DNA of 64,000 bases from Tetrapyrgos nigripes (taxonomy: Eukaryota > Basidiomycota > Agaricomycetes > Agaricales > Campanellaceae), in the NCBI GenBank assembly GCA_013368315.1, contig JAACJM010000367.1, positions 1-64,000 on the forward strand. The letters run 5' to 3'. The notes under the pieces are model-generated. The model saw only the letters and a list, made by a program, of their open reading frames with translations, did not search any database and was not told the DNA's origin. This document shows positions 42,822 to 55,613 of the stretch, in pieces (the first letter of the stretch is position 1; the number at the start of each line of letters is the position of its first letter). The translations under genes were made by a program, and so were the position numbers.

Positions 42822-45539
42822 TCACTTCTTCAAATTCCTCTTCTGCACACTCTTCTCACTCCTCCTCTTACCCTTATTCTTCGCCGCAGATCCAACCCCA
42901 TGGTCTTTCCCTTTCCCAATCTTACTCGACGAAGACCGACTCTTTCTTTCCCTCGTTCTCTCTTTTCCCTTTTCTTTTCCCTTTCCATCCTTCTTCGTTT
43001 TTCCAGAATCCAACCCAGTACCCATAGCCATCCTAGCCTTCTTCTTCGCAAGCCTCCTCGCCATCCTATCAGCATCAGCCGCTTTCGCTGCTTTTCGTTC
43101 TTCTTTGGAGAGATGAGCGAGTTTTTGGCCTAGGTTGGGGTCGCCTTTGGGTATACGCCCGGGCCCGCGTACAACGGCGCCTGAGGCTTTACTTGCGCGA
43201 CCAGGTTTTTCACCTGGCTTGGATTTGGCGCTGGAAGATTTGGCGTCACCACCTTTTCCAGCTTTGGAGGAGAGTTTGACACGGCTGCGTCCACCAGGAA
43301 GGGTTTTACACCTCTCGACTCGGAGTTTGCGTTTGGCGAATTTGAGTTTGGAGGGTTCGAGGGCGAGGATTTCGTCTACGCATTCGCGGGTCTGGATGAG
43401 ATAGAGATGATTTCAGTGTCAGAGATACGCAAGAAATCGATAAAATTTTTGAGAAAACGAGAACGAAAAGCAGAGATGGGGAAAAGAAGAGGAACATGAA
43501 CAAGTATGTGTGAGCGTAGACTTGGAAACATGATATGACGCAAAAACAAAGTTAAAGAGAGAAAAAAATGGCAAAGAAAATCACAAAGTACCAAGACGTA
43601 CCGCAAACTGCACATAAGCAAACCCCTTCCCAAGCTGCGTATCCTTGTCGCGGATAATCCTTACTTGGGTTACCCATCGTTTGGATTCTTCGTTTTCCTT
43701 CCTCGGCTGGGTCTTTTTGGAGCTTTTGCTTTTCTTCTCTTCATCTTTGTCTTTGTCTTTGTCTTCATCCTCGTCCTCATCACCCTCGCTTTCCTCTTCT
43801 TCTCCTTGGGCTTCATCTTCGTCATCTTCATCAGACTCTCCTTCCTCTTCTTCTTCTGCCTCGCTATTCTCTTCTTCCCCTTCTCCAGCCTCCTCACCAT
43901 CACCATCATTCTCACTAACTCCCCTAGGTCCCATAACCCCACTAACCACTCCTTCAAAAAAAACTCTCAAATCCTCTTCCTTACTCTCGAAATCCAGACT
44001 GCCGACGAATATACACCGTTTGGGGTCTACATCCGTCTTGATAATCTGTTCGCGTTCTTTTATCTCCCTCAGCTCGCTGGGCTCGTTGGTAGAAGAACCC
44101 CCAGTTACAGTGCCCTTGCCAACAATATCCACACGAAGGGCCCTTTCCATAAATATCGACCCGTCGCAAGCTTCCTTGGCTAGTCGAGCAGCGGTGTAAG
44201 GATCCATCGTTTCAGGTGGTGGTGGAAGGTTAGGTCGAGCGGGTACATGTAAAAGGGATGAAGGATGGGCAAAAACGATATAAGCATGGATGGTATCAGC
44301 GGAAGAGTGAAAGTCGTGGTTGATAAATGCGATTTTCTTCTTTTGAGCTGGGGTGAGGAACTTTTTGGGGTCTGTTGTGTCTGGATCTGCGTCGTTGGAG
44401 TTGGATGAGGATTTGGATTTCCAGGAAGAGGAACGGTCGGTAGATTTTGCTTTGCCTTTACTGCTCTTTTCGGCGGCGGCGGCGTCGTCCCCATCGAGAC
44501 GAGAAGTTGGCACGGAGAAGGGTACTGAGCGAAATCGGGTTGATTCGATTTTGGGTTTTGCGGTAGAGTTGGGGTCGGGGAAAGGAGGGATTAGGGAGAG
44601 GATGTGTCGTTGGAAGGCTTTGAGGAGAGACTGGGAAGCACATAGCCAGTTAGTATAGGTAGTAAAAAGGGGGGGAAACGATAGGGAGTAAGGAGGGAAG
44701 CTCACCTTCCGCTGTGCAACCTCCAGAGACAGGTTTCCTATGAAAATGGTTCGTGCATCCCGTTGCTCGGGTGTCTCGCCTTCAGGAACGTATTTTTCCT
44801 TTCGTTTTGGTTTGCTCTTCTCCTTTTTCTTCTTGGATTTTGAGGAAAGTGACTCGTGTTGGGGAGGTGGAGCATCCGCAGCATCCTCTTCTTCGTCGTC
44901 GTTTCCGTCGTCTCCGTCTTCTTCTTCAGCCTCTCCTCCAGCCTCACCATCCTCATCAACGTCCATCTCGTCCTCATCCCCACCAGACTCGTCTGACTCG
45001 ACATCTCCGATGTCATGACCTTTTCCATTCTTCTTGGGTTTGGCACCAGCAGCCAGCTTAGACCGAGAGAGGAAATAGGCATTCTCCAAGTCAGAGTTAT
45101 CTTCATCGTCCCCGTCTTCCTCATCTTCATCCTCCATGTCCTCATCCTCATCAGTAGCAACTTTCTTCTCCTTCTCCTTCTTAGCTTCCGGCTTCTTCTT
45201 GTCGGCTTTGTGCTTGGGTTTTTCTGTTTTTGCTTTTGCACGTTTCGTACTCACATCCGGTATTGGAGAATCTGCTTGGACGGTATCGTGCTTGCGCTTC
45301 AAGTTCTTAGGGGAAGATTGAGAAGCATTTTGAGTATCTGTTTCTGGAGGTGCAGGCTTCGGTCTCTCAGTAGGAAACTAGAGGAGAAATAAAAAAAAGT
45401 CAAATTTATGTCTGTCCAAACGAGGTTTTTTCTGGAGAAGGAGACATACAGTCGATTTGAACAGTGCATCGAGTTCAGTATCAATTTCCTTTCCCTTTTT
45501 CTGCTTGGATTTGGGAAGAAGGACAGAAGAGAGCGACAT
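42822..45539 (-). CDS. NOP12: NOP12-like nucleolar RNA-binding protein (two RRMs)
   Basis: Yeast Nop12 (human RBM34) works in large-subunit rRNA processing. The start MSLSSVLLPKSKQKKGKEID at 45539 precedes a splice at about 45449. A long Lys/Glu and acidic region follows. RRM1 has RNP2 TIFIGNL and RNP1-like AYIVFAHP, separated by a long insert with AFQRHILSLIPPFPDP. RRM2 has CIFVGSLDFESKEEDLRVFF and GKGFAYVQFA, separated by an acidic insert of about 90 residues (44000-43700). The C-terminus (LGQKLAHLSKEERKAAKAAD, many Lys) is typical of nucleolar proteins. The gene ends at 42822. The start lies 76 bp from the divergent LamB/YcsF gene. Confidence 0.85.
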
Positions 45540-45615
45540 GGTCGTCGAAGAGAAAAGTTTACACAGCCACAGGACGAATTGTCTACGCGACTTGCACTTT
45601 GACCATCACCTCGAC
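45540..45615. promoter_or_regulatory. 76-bp divergent promoter, NOP12-like / LamB-YcsF
   Basis: Only 76 bp separate the two start codons, so transcription starts of the two genes must be very close or overlap. No TATA box is visible. Confidence 0.6.
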
Positions 45616-47164
45616 ATGGCACCTCTGAAAGCAACTGTCAACTGTGATATGGGAGAGGTAAATATTGCCTATTGCTGACTAAATTTTATCTCATTTTACG
45701 CAGGGCTTTTCTCTCTACTCTATTGTATGTTGTCAATCAAGTTGCAACTGCGTGCAGCTCAGTGATTATCCTCGGGATATAGGCTGACGATGAGGCTCTC
45801 ATGAAGACTATACATCTTGCAAACATTGCATGTGGCTTTCATGCATCGTACGTCTCTCTGATATATATTTCACCTATATTGACGCCAAACGCGTATCTCA
45901 ACAGCGACTTCTCCATCATGAACCAGACCGTCGAATACGCCAAACAGAACAACGTCCTTGTCGGCGCGCACCCTTCCCTTCCTGACAGGCAAGGATTTGG
46001 CAGAAGAGAAATGGCTATGACTCCCGTGAGCGTTTTGCAACTTTTGATCTACTCAATGATGATCCTTACATCTCAGATAGGAAGAACTCACATCCTGCTT
46101 CGTCTACCAAGTCGGCGCCCTCAACGGCTTCCTCACCATGCAGGGCATGCCTTTGTACCACATCAAACCCCACGGCGCTGTCTATGGTCAGATGGCTCGT
46201 TCTGAAGAGCTAGCTCGTGCAGCTATCAAAGTTTGCAAGTACTTTTCTACACCCAACAATTCGGTTGCGTTTGTTGGTCTTCCTGGGACCCAGCATGAGA
46301 AAGTTGCGAAAGAGGAGGGTGTTAGGTTTATCCCTGGTGAGTGGTGCTTGGTTGGTTTGGGGTGCTCCCTTAGTTGTTGTGTCGGGCACCCGGGCTGGCT
46401 AAACGATGACGTTGACGTTTCCGTTACTCTGGGCGACTGTAGAGTGGTTCGCAGATTTAGACTATAACCCAGAAGGGAAGCTTCTCATCACCAAGTGTGT
46501 CTACATCTTCCCTTGGAGTCGTCATCGTCCAACTCGTCCAACTATGTCCGACGTTGTCGACGATGCTAAGACTCAATGACGTCGTCATTGTCGTCGCTTT
46601 CAAACCATTCTTAGACCTTGACGCTGACATTCTTCAGGATCCATACCCCGGTGACCCATGAAGAAGTCGAGAAGCGTGTAAGTCTGTCTATTTTCCTTAT
46701 CCTCTACCTGTCGTCGTCGTCATTATGTCCCTAACTCATTATCCGGGTTGTTCCTTTTCTCTTGTTCCGCGACGTTATCTCACCTTACTGACTCGGCTTC
46801 TATGTTGACTTAGGTCCGGACCTTACTCGAAACAAGGCGTGTAACCACCAACAACGGTACACTTCTCCCACTTGGAGACCATGTCGACGAAGTGACTGTT
46901 TGCTGTCATTCTGATACTCCTGTGCGTATGCCACTGTTTGATGCTTGCTTTTGTTTCTCTCCGAGTCGTCCTCTATCATTCTTGTCTTAGTTTCCTATCT
47001 TTTATCTTCTATCATTCTTCTTCCTATCTCTTTTTTTGTTTCGGAGGCAATCGCAGCTGACCCATTTTCATTTTTTCATTTCCAAACAGGGCGCTATCGG
47101 TATCGCCAAGTTGGTCAAGTCCTTGGTGGACGAGAGTAATAATGCCGCGGGATACGTTGTCTAG
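45616..47164 (+). CDS. LamB/YcsF family protein (5-oxoprolinase subunit A-like)
   Basis: The bacterial homologue PxpA acts with PxpB and PxpC in ATP-dependent opening of 5-oxoproline to glutamate. Aspergillus LamB belongs to a lactam-use locus. The exons read MAPLKATVNCDMGEGF, DDEALMKTIHLANIACGFHA, QTVEYAKQNNVLVGAHPSLP, DRQGFGRREM, GALNGFLTMQGMPLYHIKPH, GAVYGQMARS and TPVTHEEVEKRVRTLLETRR. GDHVDEVTVCCHSDTPGAIG follows, ending VGYVV-like sequence at TAG 47164. The conserved NCD, ACGFHA, GAHPS and KPHGA blocks are intact. Seven or so short introns are present. The next gene downstream on the same strand encodes the fused partner subunits, which supports a joint function. Confidence 0.9.
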
Positions 47165-47645
47165 GTCTGGGTCTGCGCCAACAGACCGGGCCATAATCAA
47201 GAGGAAGATGAAACAAGAGAAGTGCGAAGGAGAGATTTGGACTGCTTTTGCTTGGTTATTTCTTTTTGAACGTTAAGCAGGTGTACGATAAGTGTAACGA
47301 TGTCTGTGCGATAATGTAAGAATGCTTATCTTGAGTTCTAGGCCCACTGTCTGTCCTTTCCTCTTACGTCACTCCGAGCTCAGCTGTCCAACCCAATGAC
47401 AATACAATGCCTATCCCGCCCATTTTCAAATTTACTATGGACATGTCATTTGCTCCCTCCGAATCATTTGACCTTTCTGACTTTCCCAGCTCTTATCTCT
47501 CTTGCGGCCCGTTGCGGGTCTATATACAATCCACTCATGACGCAAGTCCGAAGAGTCCTTGTTCAGAAGTGATTACCAGGTCAAATCAAACCCAGAGCTA
47601 AACTCAAACTCAACCGGCTGCCAGTGAGAAGCTGCACCTGCACCA
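47165..47645 (+). other. intergenic between LamB/YcsF and carboxylase genes
   Basis: This is a 481-bp spacer holding the 3' end of one gene and the promoter of the next. No extra gene is supported. Confidence 0.6.
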
Positions 47646-50600
47646 ATGTCATCGTCGTCGCCATCCTCCAAGCACAAACTCCTCATCGCCAACCGAGGCG
47701 AAATCGCCGTTCGTATCCTTCGTACCGCCAAATCTTTCAGCCAAACTCCCGAAAGACCCAATACCATATCCACTGTCGCAGTCTACACCCCCACCGACGC
47801 ACTCTCTCCCCATGTCTCACTCGCAGACGAAGCTGTCTCGTTATCCCGAGCAGTAGATCAACTAGGCCCAGGTCAATCCGAGGGAAATGCCTATCTCAAC
47901 GCCAAGGCTATCTTAGAGATTTGTAAAGAACATGGAGTGACAATGGTCCACCCAGGATACGGTTTCTTATCCGAGAACGCCGAGTTTGCCAAAATGATTG
48001 GGGAGGAGGGGATTATTTGGCTAGGACCGAAGCATGATGTTATCAGGGATATGGGGATTAAGCATGAAGCTAGGAGGATTGCGCTTAGGGCTGGGATTCA
48101 TGTTGTTCCTGGGTCGGAGGAGTGTGTAGATAGTGTGGAGAGAGCGGTGGAGGTGGCGAAACGAGTGGGGTTTCCGATGATTTTGAAGGCGACAGCTGGG
48201 GGTGGAGGGATGGGAATGGTGGTTTGTGAGAATGAGGAAGAATTGGAGGCGAAGTTGGGGAACACGATTGAGCGTGCCAAGGTGGGTTCTTTAAGTAGTG
48301 GTTTGAAGCAGGTTTTGACGAATGTATTGTCGGTTAAAGACACTATTTGGCGACGGGAGAGTCTTTCTGGAGAGGTATTTCTCTGCTGCGAGACATATCG
48401 AGGTTCAGGTATGTTCTTCCTCCCAGCTTCTCCCAATACGCGTCCATGAGCTGAAACCTTAATAGGTATTTGGAGACGGCCAGGGAAAGGTCATCCATTT
48501 CGGCGAGAGGGAGTGCAGCGTTCAACGAAGACATCAGAAAGTACTCGAAGAATCGCCGAGTCCATTCTGTCTGGCGAATCCTGGTCTGTTTATGAAAAAA
48601 ATTTGGTAGTGGGCGGCTGTATAGCTTACTTCAGGCTTTCTTTTCTATAGGTTTGAGAGACAAGATCTGTGAGGCTGCCGTGCGCCTTTGCGAATCAATC
48701 AAGTATGGGTCTGCAGGTATGGTTTCGTGATGTTGTTATTGAGATTTGTCTTTTTAATCAGTCTTTGTTGGACTACACAGGAACTGTCGAATTCATCGTG
48801 GACGAGAAAACTGCCCAATTCTTTTTCTTGGAGATGAATACTCGTATACAAGTACGTTTCATGTCTACCGCTATAAAACCTTTTTCATAATTTCCACTAC
48901 TACTTTCCAGGTCGAGCATCCAGTCACAGAGGCGGTCCATCTAAATCTTGACTTGGTCAGGATGATGATAGAACATGGTATAGCCGAACGTGCCGGTCGA
49001 ACTGTAAAGCTACCCCTGCAGCCCTCATTCGATGATCCCAACAGTCTCCACGCCATCGAGGTCCGAATCTATTCAGAAAACCCATTTGAGAACTTCAACC
49101 CAAGTCCTGGAGTTCTGCAGCACGTCGAACTGGATATTGAAAAAGATGCACCGTGGTTGAGGATTGATAGTTGGGTACGTCTCGCACTCGTTAACAGCTT
49201 GAACTACTCTGACTGGCTCTGAGGTAGATATCCACTGGCACGACCATTACTCCCTTCTATGACCCCTTGTTGTGTAAAGTGATTGTGAGCGATACGAGGC
49301 GAGAAGCCGTACTCGGTAAGCTCGAGAAAGTCCTCGAGAAAGTCAAAATTCAAGGCCCTCCAAACAATGTCGAGTTCCTACTTTCTCTTGTGCGAAATGA
49401 AGTCTTCAGAGATGGCAAAGCGAACACAAAGTTCCTGGATTCGTTCAAGTTCGTTCCACAGTAAGCAGAAAGAACGCTTTTCTTTGATGAGCAAGATCCT
49501 GAAATGATGTTGCATAGGTCGTTTACCGTGGTATCTGGTGGTTTGGAGTCGACTGTCCAGGATTATCCTGGTCGTTCGGTTGGGCTTGGTATTCCTCCGA
49601 GTGGACCTATGGATTCACTAGCATTTCGAGCCGCGAATATCCTGGTCGGAAACCCTCACACCACCGAAGGCATCGAGATCATCGTAGTTCCAAATGTCGA
49701 TTTCGAGGCAGTATTCCACACAACCTCGGTGGTAGCGGTGACTGGGAGAGAATTAGAGGTGAAGATTGATGATAAGGTTGTCGACACCTGGACTCATCTC
49801 GTCGTACCCTCCGGTGGTAGACTTCTCATCCGGGCGCCACAGTCAGGAACATCTGGTCTTCGGAACTATCTTGCCGTACGAGGTGGTTTTCCTAGTATTC
49901 CCAAGTATCTCGGATCAAAATCTACGTCGATGGGACTTGGAGGGTATCAGGTGAGAACAAAAGTCAATTTGCTAGTTTACTTGTTATCGATAAGTGAAAT
50001 CAGGGAAGGTCGTTACTCAGGGGAGACGAAATCGCTTTGGGAGATTCCCAGCCTATCGGTGCCGAAGAGAATGAACATTGGAGGGTTCCTCAAGAATTGG
50101 TCCCTGACTATCCGGCAGAATGGGTCGTTCATGTTCTTGATGGGCCGCAAGACGACAAAGAATACCTATCCCCTGAAGGCAATGCAGAGTTTTACGGTAC
50201 CGCCTGGAAAGTCAGTGCTTCAAGTAATCGTATGGGAATTCGTCTGGAAGGGCTAGATAGTATCAAATGGGCGCGGAAGAATGGTGGTGAGGGGGGGAGT
50301 CATCCCAGCAATATCCTCGACAATGGTTATGTGGTGAGTTTTATGTCGAGCGTTATTGGCTACATATCAACATTACTCTTGTGATTCAGCTCGGCGCTCT
50401 CAATATCAACGGCGACACGCCAGTCATCCTGACGAATGAAGGTCCTGATATGGGAGGTTATATATGTTTTTGCACAGTAGCCGTGGGAGACAGGTAAGTT
50501 TTTCTATACCCTATTCAATAACTTCGAAGTTCTGAAGCTGTCACTACAAGATGGAAGCTAGGACAGTTGAGTCCAGGTCAATACGTTAGATTCAAACGGA

Positions 50601-52590
50601 TTTCTTGGCATCAGTCGAGGAGGTTGAGTAAGAATTGCGACGAATGGCTCTCGCAAGTCGTCCGGAGCGCGAAGAACCAGGAACGAGGCGCAGAATCGAG
50701 TGTGGCGAAGTTATCGAGAGTAGAGTTAGATGAAACACCTCAGGATCCGAAGCTTCTGGAAATCTCGCAAGGAGCAGGAAGTGGCCGACCACGAGCGGTC
50801 TTTCGTCAGGTATTTTTGCCTATCTGTTCCTTTGCCTTTCTGACTCTTTTCAATAGGCTGGTGATGGGGCGATTCTCGTGGAGTATGGGCCTATGACTTT
50901 AGATTTTAACCTGCGGGCCCGTATTCACGCTTTGGAGACATTGATCAAAAGCAAGAACATAACGGGTATCGGTACCTTCTGCCCGTGTATTCGTTCTACC
51001 GTGGTATGGATTATCATAGCTTCTCATGGCAAATAGACTCCGCGCTCACCCTATTCTCTCAGTGTCACTTTGATCCGTTAGTCGTGTCCCAACAGGGAGT
51101 ACTCAGGGCGCTGATGGAGGCAGACAATGAACTTCCTCACCAAATGACGGATATGGAATTCCCAGGTCGTCGAATCACCTTCCCAATCGTTCTGAACGAC
51201 AAATGGAGTCGCGACGCTATTTTCAGATACATGAAGAGTACTCGCAGTGAAGCTTCTTATTTACCAAGCAACGTGGAGTATCTCGCCAAAAATAACGGGT
51301 TGGAGGACGCAAATGAAGCCCTAGCGAAACTCGTCGGATCCGATTGGGTTCGTATGCTTGCCTTTCCGTGTAGTTACCGAGCGCTCACAAACTTCTCTAG
51401 TTTGTGTTTGGGGTCGGGTTTTATTTAGCGTGTCCATTCTTAGTTCCTGTGAGTAGCCCTCCGTTGCTGTTTAATGATTTTCTCGTCGTTTACAATGCCC
51501 TTATGTCCAGGTGGACCCACGATGTAGACTGGTGGGTCAGAAAATGAATCCTTCTCGGACTTACACACCTCGAGTGAGTGCCTTTCGGCCTCAAAATGGA
51601 GCTTTGCAACTTTGTTTATTGATGAATTCGTGATAGGGTGCAATTGGGATTGCCGGCGTCGTTGCTGCGATCTATCCAGTGGAGTCTCCAGGAGGTTACA
51701 TGCTTTATGGCCGAACTCTACCAGCCTGGCAGACTTGGGGACGAGGCAAAGACTTCACAAAGGACCAGCCTTGGTTGCTTCAGCCTTTTGATCAGGTAAG
51801 CGACTCATATTTTTATCTTCTGGTCCGCGCAAGAAAACCCACGTGCGTGAGATCTAGGTGCACTTTGAGCCCATCAACGAAGAGGCATATGTTGAGGTAG
51901 ATCCTTCTATTCTCAAGACGTTCTCGTCTAATTTTTCACTCTATTCAGCTCGAACAAGCTTTTGACGCAGGACGTCATACTTTCCCGGTGTGTTTTCTCG
52001 ACTTTGTATTTCGATTCTCACCTACTGAATCGGTTATTTTCCTCGTGGATAGACAGAGTCTGTGACTTTTTCCATGAAGGAATATACTTCGTTTGTGGAA
52101 TCAATTCGAGAACAAGTCGCTACTTTCAAGAAAGTCCAAGCGGACGCAGTGGCCATTGAGGAACGCAGGTACGTAGCATCCTACTGGGATGAAAATAGTA
52201 CTCTGAAGCATTTTTGTCTCCGAATAGGGAAGAAGAGTTGCTTAAGAAGTGGCTTTCTGGGAAGCGAACCTCTGGGAATCAAAAGGAAGTAGACGAAGTA
52301 ACAGGTGAGGCTTATTTGGCGTTTTGTTCGCGCTTCCTCAGGTTTCGTGTACAGCTGGGTCGACACCGGTTCTCTCACCGCTAATGGCGTCGGTTTGGAA
52401 GATCCCTGCATCGAAAGAACGCGTCATCAAGACCGCTGATGAGATTCTGGTAGTCCTAGAGGCCATGAAGACAGAGATCCCAGTAAGGGCTGGGGAAAGC
52501 AATGTGGGAAGAAGTGTCGTTGCGTACGGTAAGGGAATTGCAGAAGGTGCTTTGGTCAATCCAGGGGACACTCTGCTGCTCTTACACTGA
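47646..52590 (+). CDS. biotin-dependent carboxylase of urea-carboxylase architecture (BC-KipA-KipI-BCCP)
   Basis: Domains in order: biotin carboxylase from the start ([62 protein letters not shown]); its C-terminal part ([27 protein letters not shown]); a KipA/AHS2 (PxpC-like) domain from 49504 ([40 protein letters not shown]); a KipI/AHS1 (PxpB-like) domain from 50860 ([43 protein letters not shown]); and a biotinyl domain with [11 protein letters not shown], whose Lys carries biotin. The yeast Dur1,2 amidase (allophanate hydrolase) domain is absent. About 15 short introns splice without a lesion; one donor reads GTCTGT. With LamB/YcsF next door, the substrate may be 5-oxoproline or another lactam rather than urea. 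Aspergillus lamA/lamB is the closest described parallel. Confidence 0.9.
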
Positions 52591-53535
52591 CGAGGGAATC
52601 TAAGTATGCCGCGTGAAGGTCGTGTCTTTTGGGTTTAGATTTCTATTGCACCAAACTGATGAGGAATGCATCAATAGTTCGTGCGAAAGCATTGAAATGG
52701 TCTTTCGATGATGAGACAGTCTAAAATTGTGTTTGTGGCGAGAAATCACTTCCCTAGTATTGGCCAATAGTTGATTGGCTGACACTTGCAGGCACCGCAT
52801 CCAAACCGGATAATTTCCACTTGCATTGAAGTTTTCTTCACTTTGTGGCTTCAACTTAGAGAATAGAGGGCTATGCTTTGCAAAATAAACGAGAAGGATG
52901 GAATCGACATTGCGACAACTTTTGTCAAATTTCTGCATGCTTACATAAACAAACACACACTCTTACTCTCACGTCTCTGCAGTTCGAACCAAATCCATGG
53001 GAAGGACTGAACTGAAACAGTTCGTCTTGACAGTCATTCTGTAGAATCCCCTCGGTGTATACACTGGCTAGTCACACACGCCTATGAAAATACCGCAAAG
53101 TTGTAGGGCACAGGAAGCTCTGGGATATGGGTGCTGTCTACTGTAGCCCGAGTAATGGTCATTAAGGTGCTTTTGAAGCTTTGAAGCTTGGAGCAGAGGG
53201 AGCAGGTGTGAAACCATCATCATGTAACTCTGAACCGGCTCTGATTAGATTTGACTGAATGCGCTAATTGTAGAGGCAAAGCTGTAACTAGGCTCCCCAC
53301 ACGCACTCTTCGCACGACGCGGCCAGTATTTCAACGTCACTGCACTTGCTAATGTGTGAGACGGTCTGTGAGAGCTGTGGAGCCATGTTTTGATCTCACG
53401 TTCACGAAATGCATGCCAGTAATTGGTGCCTTGGACGAAAGCAGTGGAAACAGTGGACTGTCCGCCAATTTGCCTCAGGTTTAAAAAGGACGGGAAGTGG
53501 GTGTTGGTCTCCAGGTCACTCTCCCCATTCCGACC
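52591..53535. promoter_or_regulatory. laccase 1 upstream region and carboxylase 3' region
   Basis: The region contains the 3' trailer of the carboxylase gene. A TTTAAAAAGG TATA-like box lies 50-60 bp before the laccase start. It is duplicated, diverged, at about 55950-56825. Confidence 0.5.
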
Positions 53536-55613
53536 ATGCTTTCTCTTCTTCTGGCTCTCGGGCTTGTAGGCTCCGCCTTGGCTGAACACCATGTCATTCC
53601 TCTTTCCATCACCACCGGAACAATTGCTCCTGATGGTTTTGAAAGACGGTGAGCATATACGCTACGCTGGCTCAAGAATTGGTACTAACTGTTCACCTTA
53701 ACAGTGCTATTCTCCCCAACGGCACATTCCCCGGTCCACTTTCAAGGTTAACAAGTCCGACACCGTTGACATTGTGATGTCAAACGACCTCCATGATCCA
53801 GACATGCGTCAGAGTACCTCCATTGTAAGTTTGGTCATTCTTAAAGGCAGGACAATCTCAAACTGTCTGCAGCACTGGCACGGTTTCTTCCAAGCCCGTA
53901 CTTCATACGCCGACGGTCCTTCCTTCGTTAACCAGGTGTGTTTTCTAAACATAGCAATGAGAAGCTGTCTTGACGTATTCGGTTTACAGTGTCCTATTCC
54001 TCCTGGCAACGTATTCCACTATGCCTTCGACACTGCTGGGCAAACTGGTAACTACTGGTACCACTCTCATTTGTCTACGCAATACTGCGATGGTCTCCGT
54101 GGAGCATTCGTCGTCTATGGTCTGCTGTTGTCTCCTCTTCCTCTGCTCAAGCAGCGACTGAATCTGTCCCTACAGACCCCGATGACCCATTGAAAGACCT
54201 CTACGACGTCGACGACGACTCGACCATCATTACTCTCGCTGACTGGTACCACGACTTCGCTCCTGATGCCCAGGACAGATTCTTCCAAACCGGAACTGTC
54301 CCTATTCCTGACTCTGGTCTCATCAACGGTAAGGGACGATTCATTGGTGGTGTAAGTGTTCTGCTCTTTTCGGACTGTTGGAAGAATGGCTCAACTTCCT
54401 ACCGTAGCCTGAGGTCCCATTCGCTGTCATCAACGTCAAGCAAGGACTACGATACAGGTTACGTCTCTTCTCCATCGCTTGTCGCCCCTTCCACACCTTC
54501 TCTGTCGACAACCACAACATCACCGTCATGGAACTCGATGGTGTCGAGCACGACCCCGTTACTGTCGACAATGTAGATATCTTTGCGGGTAGGACGTCGT
54601 CTCGTCAGACTTTTGGATAATGTACTGAGATCTGCCAATAGCTCAACGTGTTTCTGTCATTCTCCACGCCGATCAGCCAGTCGACAACTACTGGATCCGT
54701 GCCCCGCCAACTGGTGGTGCTGCTGCAGGCACTGCCAATGGTAACCCCAACTGTACGCTGTTCGAATTCTTTCTTTGTTGGGCTTCTGAACTAACATCAT
54801 AGCTAGTCAACCCCAACTTGACTCTCGCCATCTTGCGATACGATGGTGCTCCTGAGGAGGAACCGACCACCAACAACACTGGTGCCGCTGGTGTCAAACT
54901 CAACGACGGTGACATGCATCCCATCGCCTCTGAAGGCCCAGGCAAGCTTGGCAGTGCACCTGCTGACGTCGCCTTCAACCTCGTCATCTCACAACCCAAC
55001 CTACCCTTCTTCGACATCAAACAACATTTCCTACATCTCCCCCACCGTTCCCGTATTGTTGCAAATCCTCTCCGGTGCTGCCAAACCTCAAGATGTGCTT
55101 CCTTCCGAGCAAATCTTTTGGATACCACCCAATGCCACCATTGAGATTTCCATCCCTGGAACTGGTGCTCATCCTTTCCATCTTCACGGCCACAACTTCG
55201 ACGTCATCAAGGTTGCCAACTCTAATGTTACGAACTTTGTGAACCCACCGAGACGTGATGTCACTCCAGGTGAGTACTTTCCAAAAATACTATGGGAATG
55301 ACATCTGCTAATCTCGTCAACTCTACCTACTATCTAGTCAACGGAGGAAACACCACCTTCCGTTTCAAGAGTGACAACCCTGGAGCTTGGTTCTTGCACT
55401 GGTGAGTTTTACGGTAATTAATACGCCTCAAACACCCATCTCATCGTCACTTTCCCCTCTAGTCACATTGATTGGCATTTGGAAGCTGGTTTGGCCATCG
55501 TCTTTGGTGAAACTCCCGCTGAGAACATCGAGGGACCTCATGCTCAGATCACTCCTGACGACTGGCTCGCCCTCTGCCCCGAGTACGACGATCTCGACCC
55601 CGACCAGCAATAA
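53536..55613 (+). pseudogene. laccase 1 (multicopper oxidase), two frameshifts
   Basis: Laccases are secreted enzymes that oxidise phenols and reduce O2 to water. The signal peptide MLSLLLALGLVGSALA is followed by copper motifs [46 protein letters not shown] and the HCH motif split by the last intron ([12 protein letters not shown], Leu at the axial type-1 position). Compared with laccase 2, one A is missing at about 53738 (GGTCCACTTTC against GGTCCAACTTTC) and one A is extra at 55019-55021 (ATCAAACAACATT against ATCAACAATAT). Each breaks the frame. Everything else, including splice sites, is preserved, so either the gene is newly dead or the two indels are assembly errors. TAA ends at 55613. 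Confidence 0.85.

Noticed and set aside
43645..44199. Long plus-strand frames opposite the NOP12-like gene, rich in Ser or Leu
   Set aside because: They are the antisense of Asp/Glu- and Lys-coding repeats. They have no splice or domain support.
44738..45241. 167-codon minus-strand frame rich in Arg, Lys and Met
   Set aside because: It is an out-of-frame shadow of the NOP12-like N-terminal exon.
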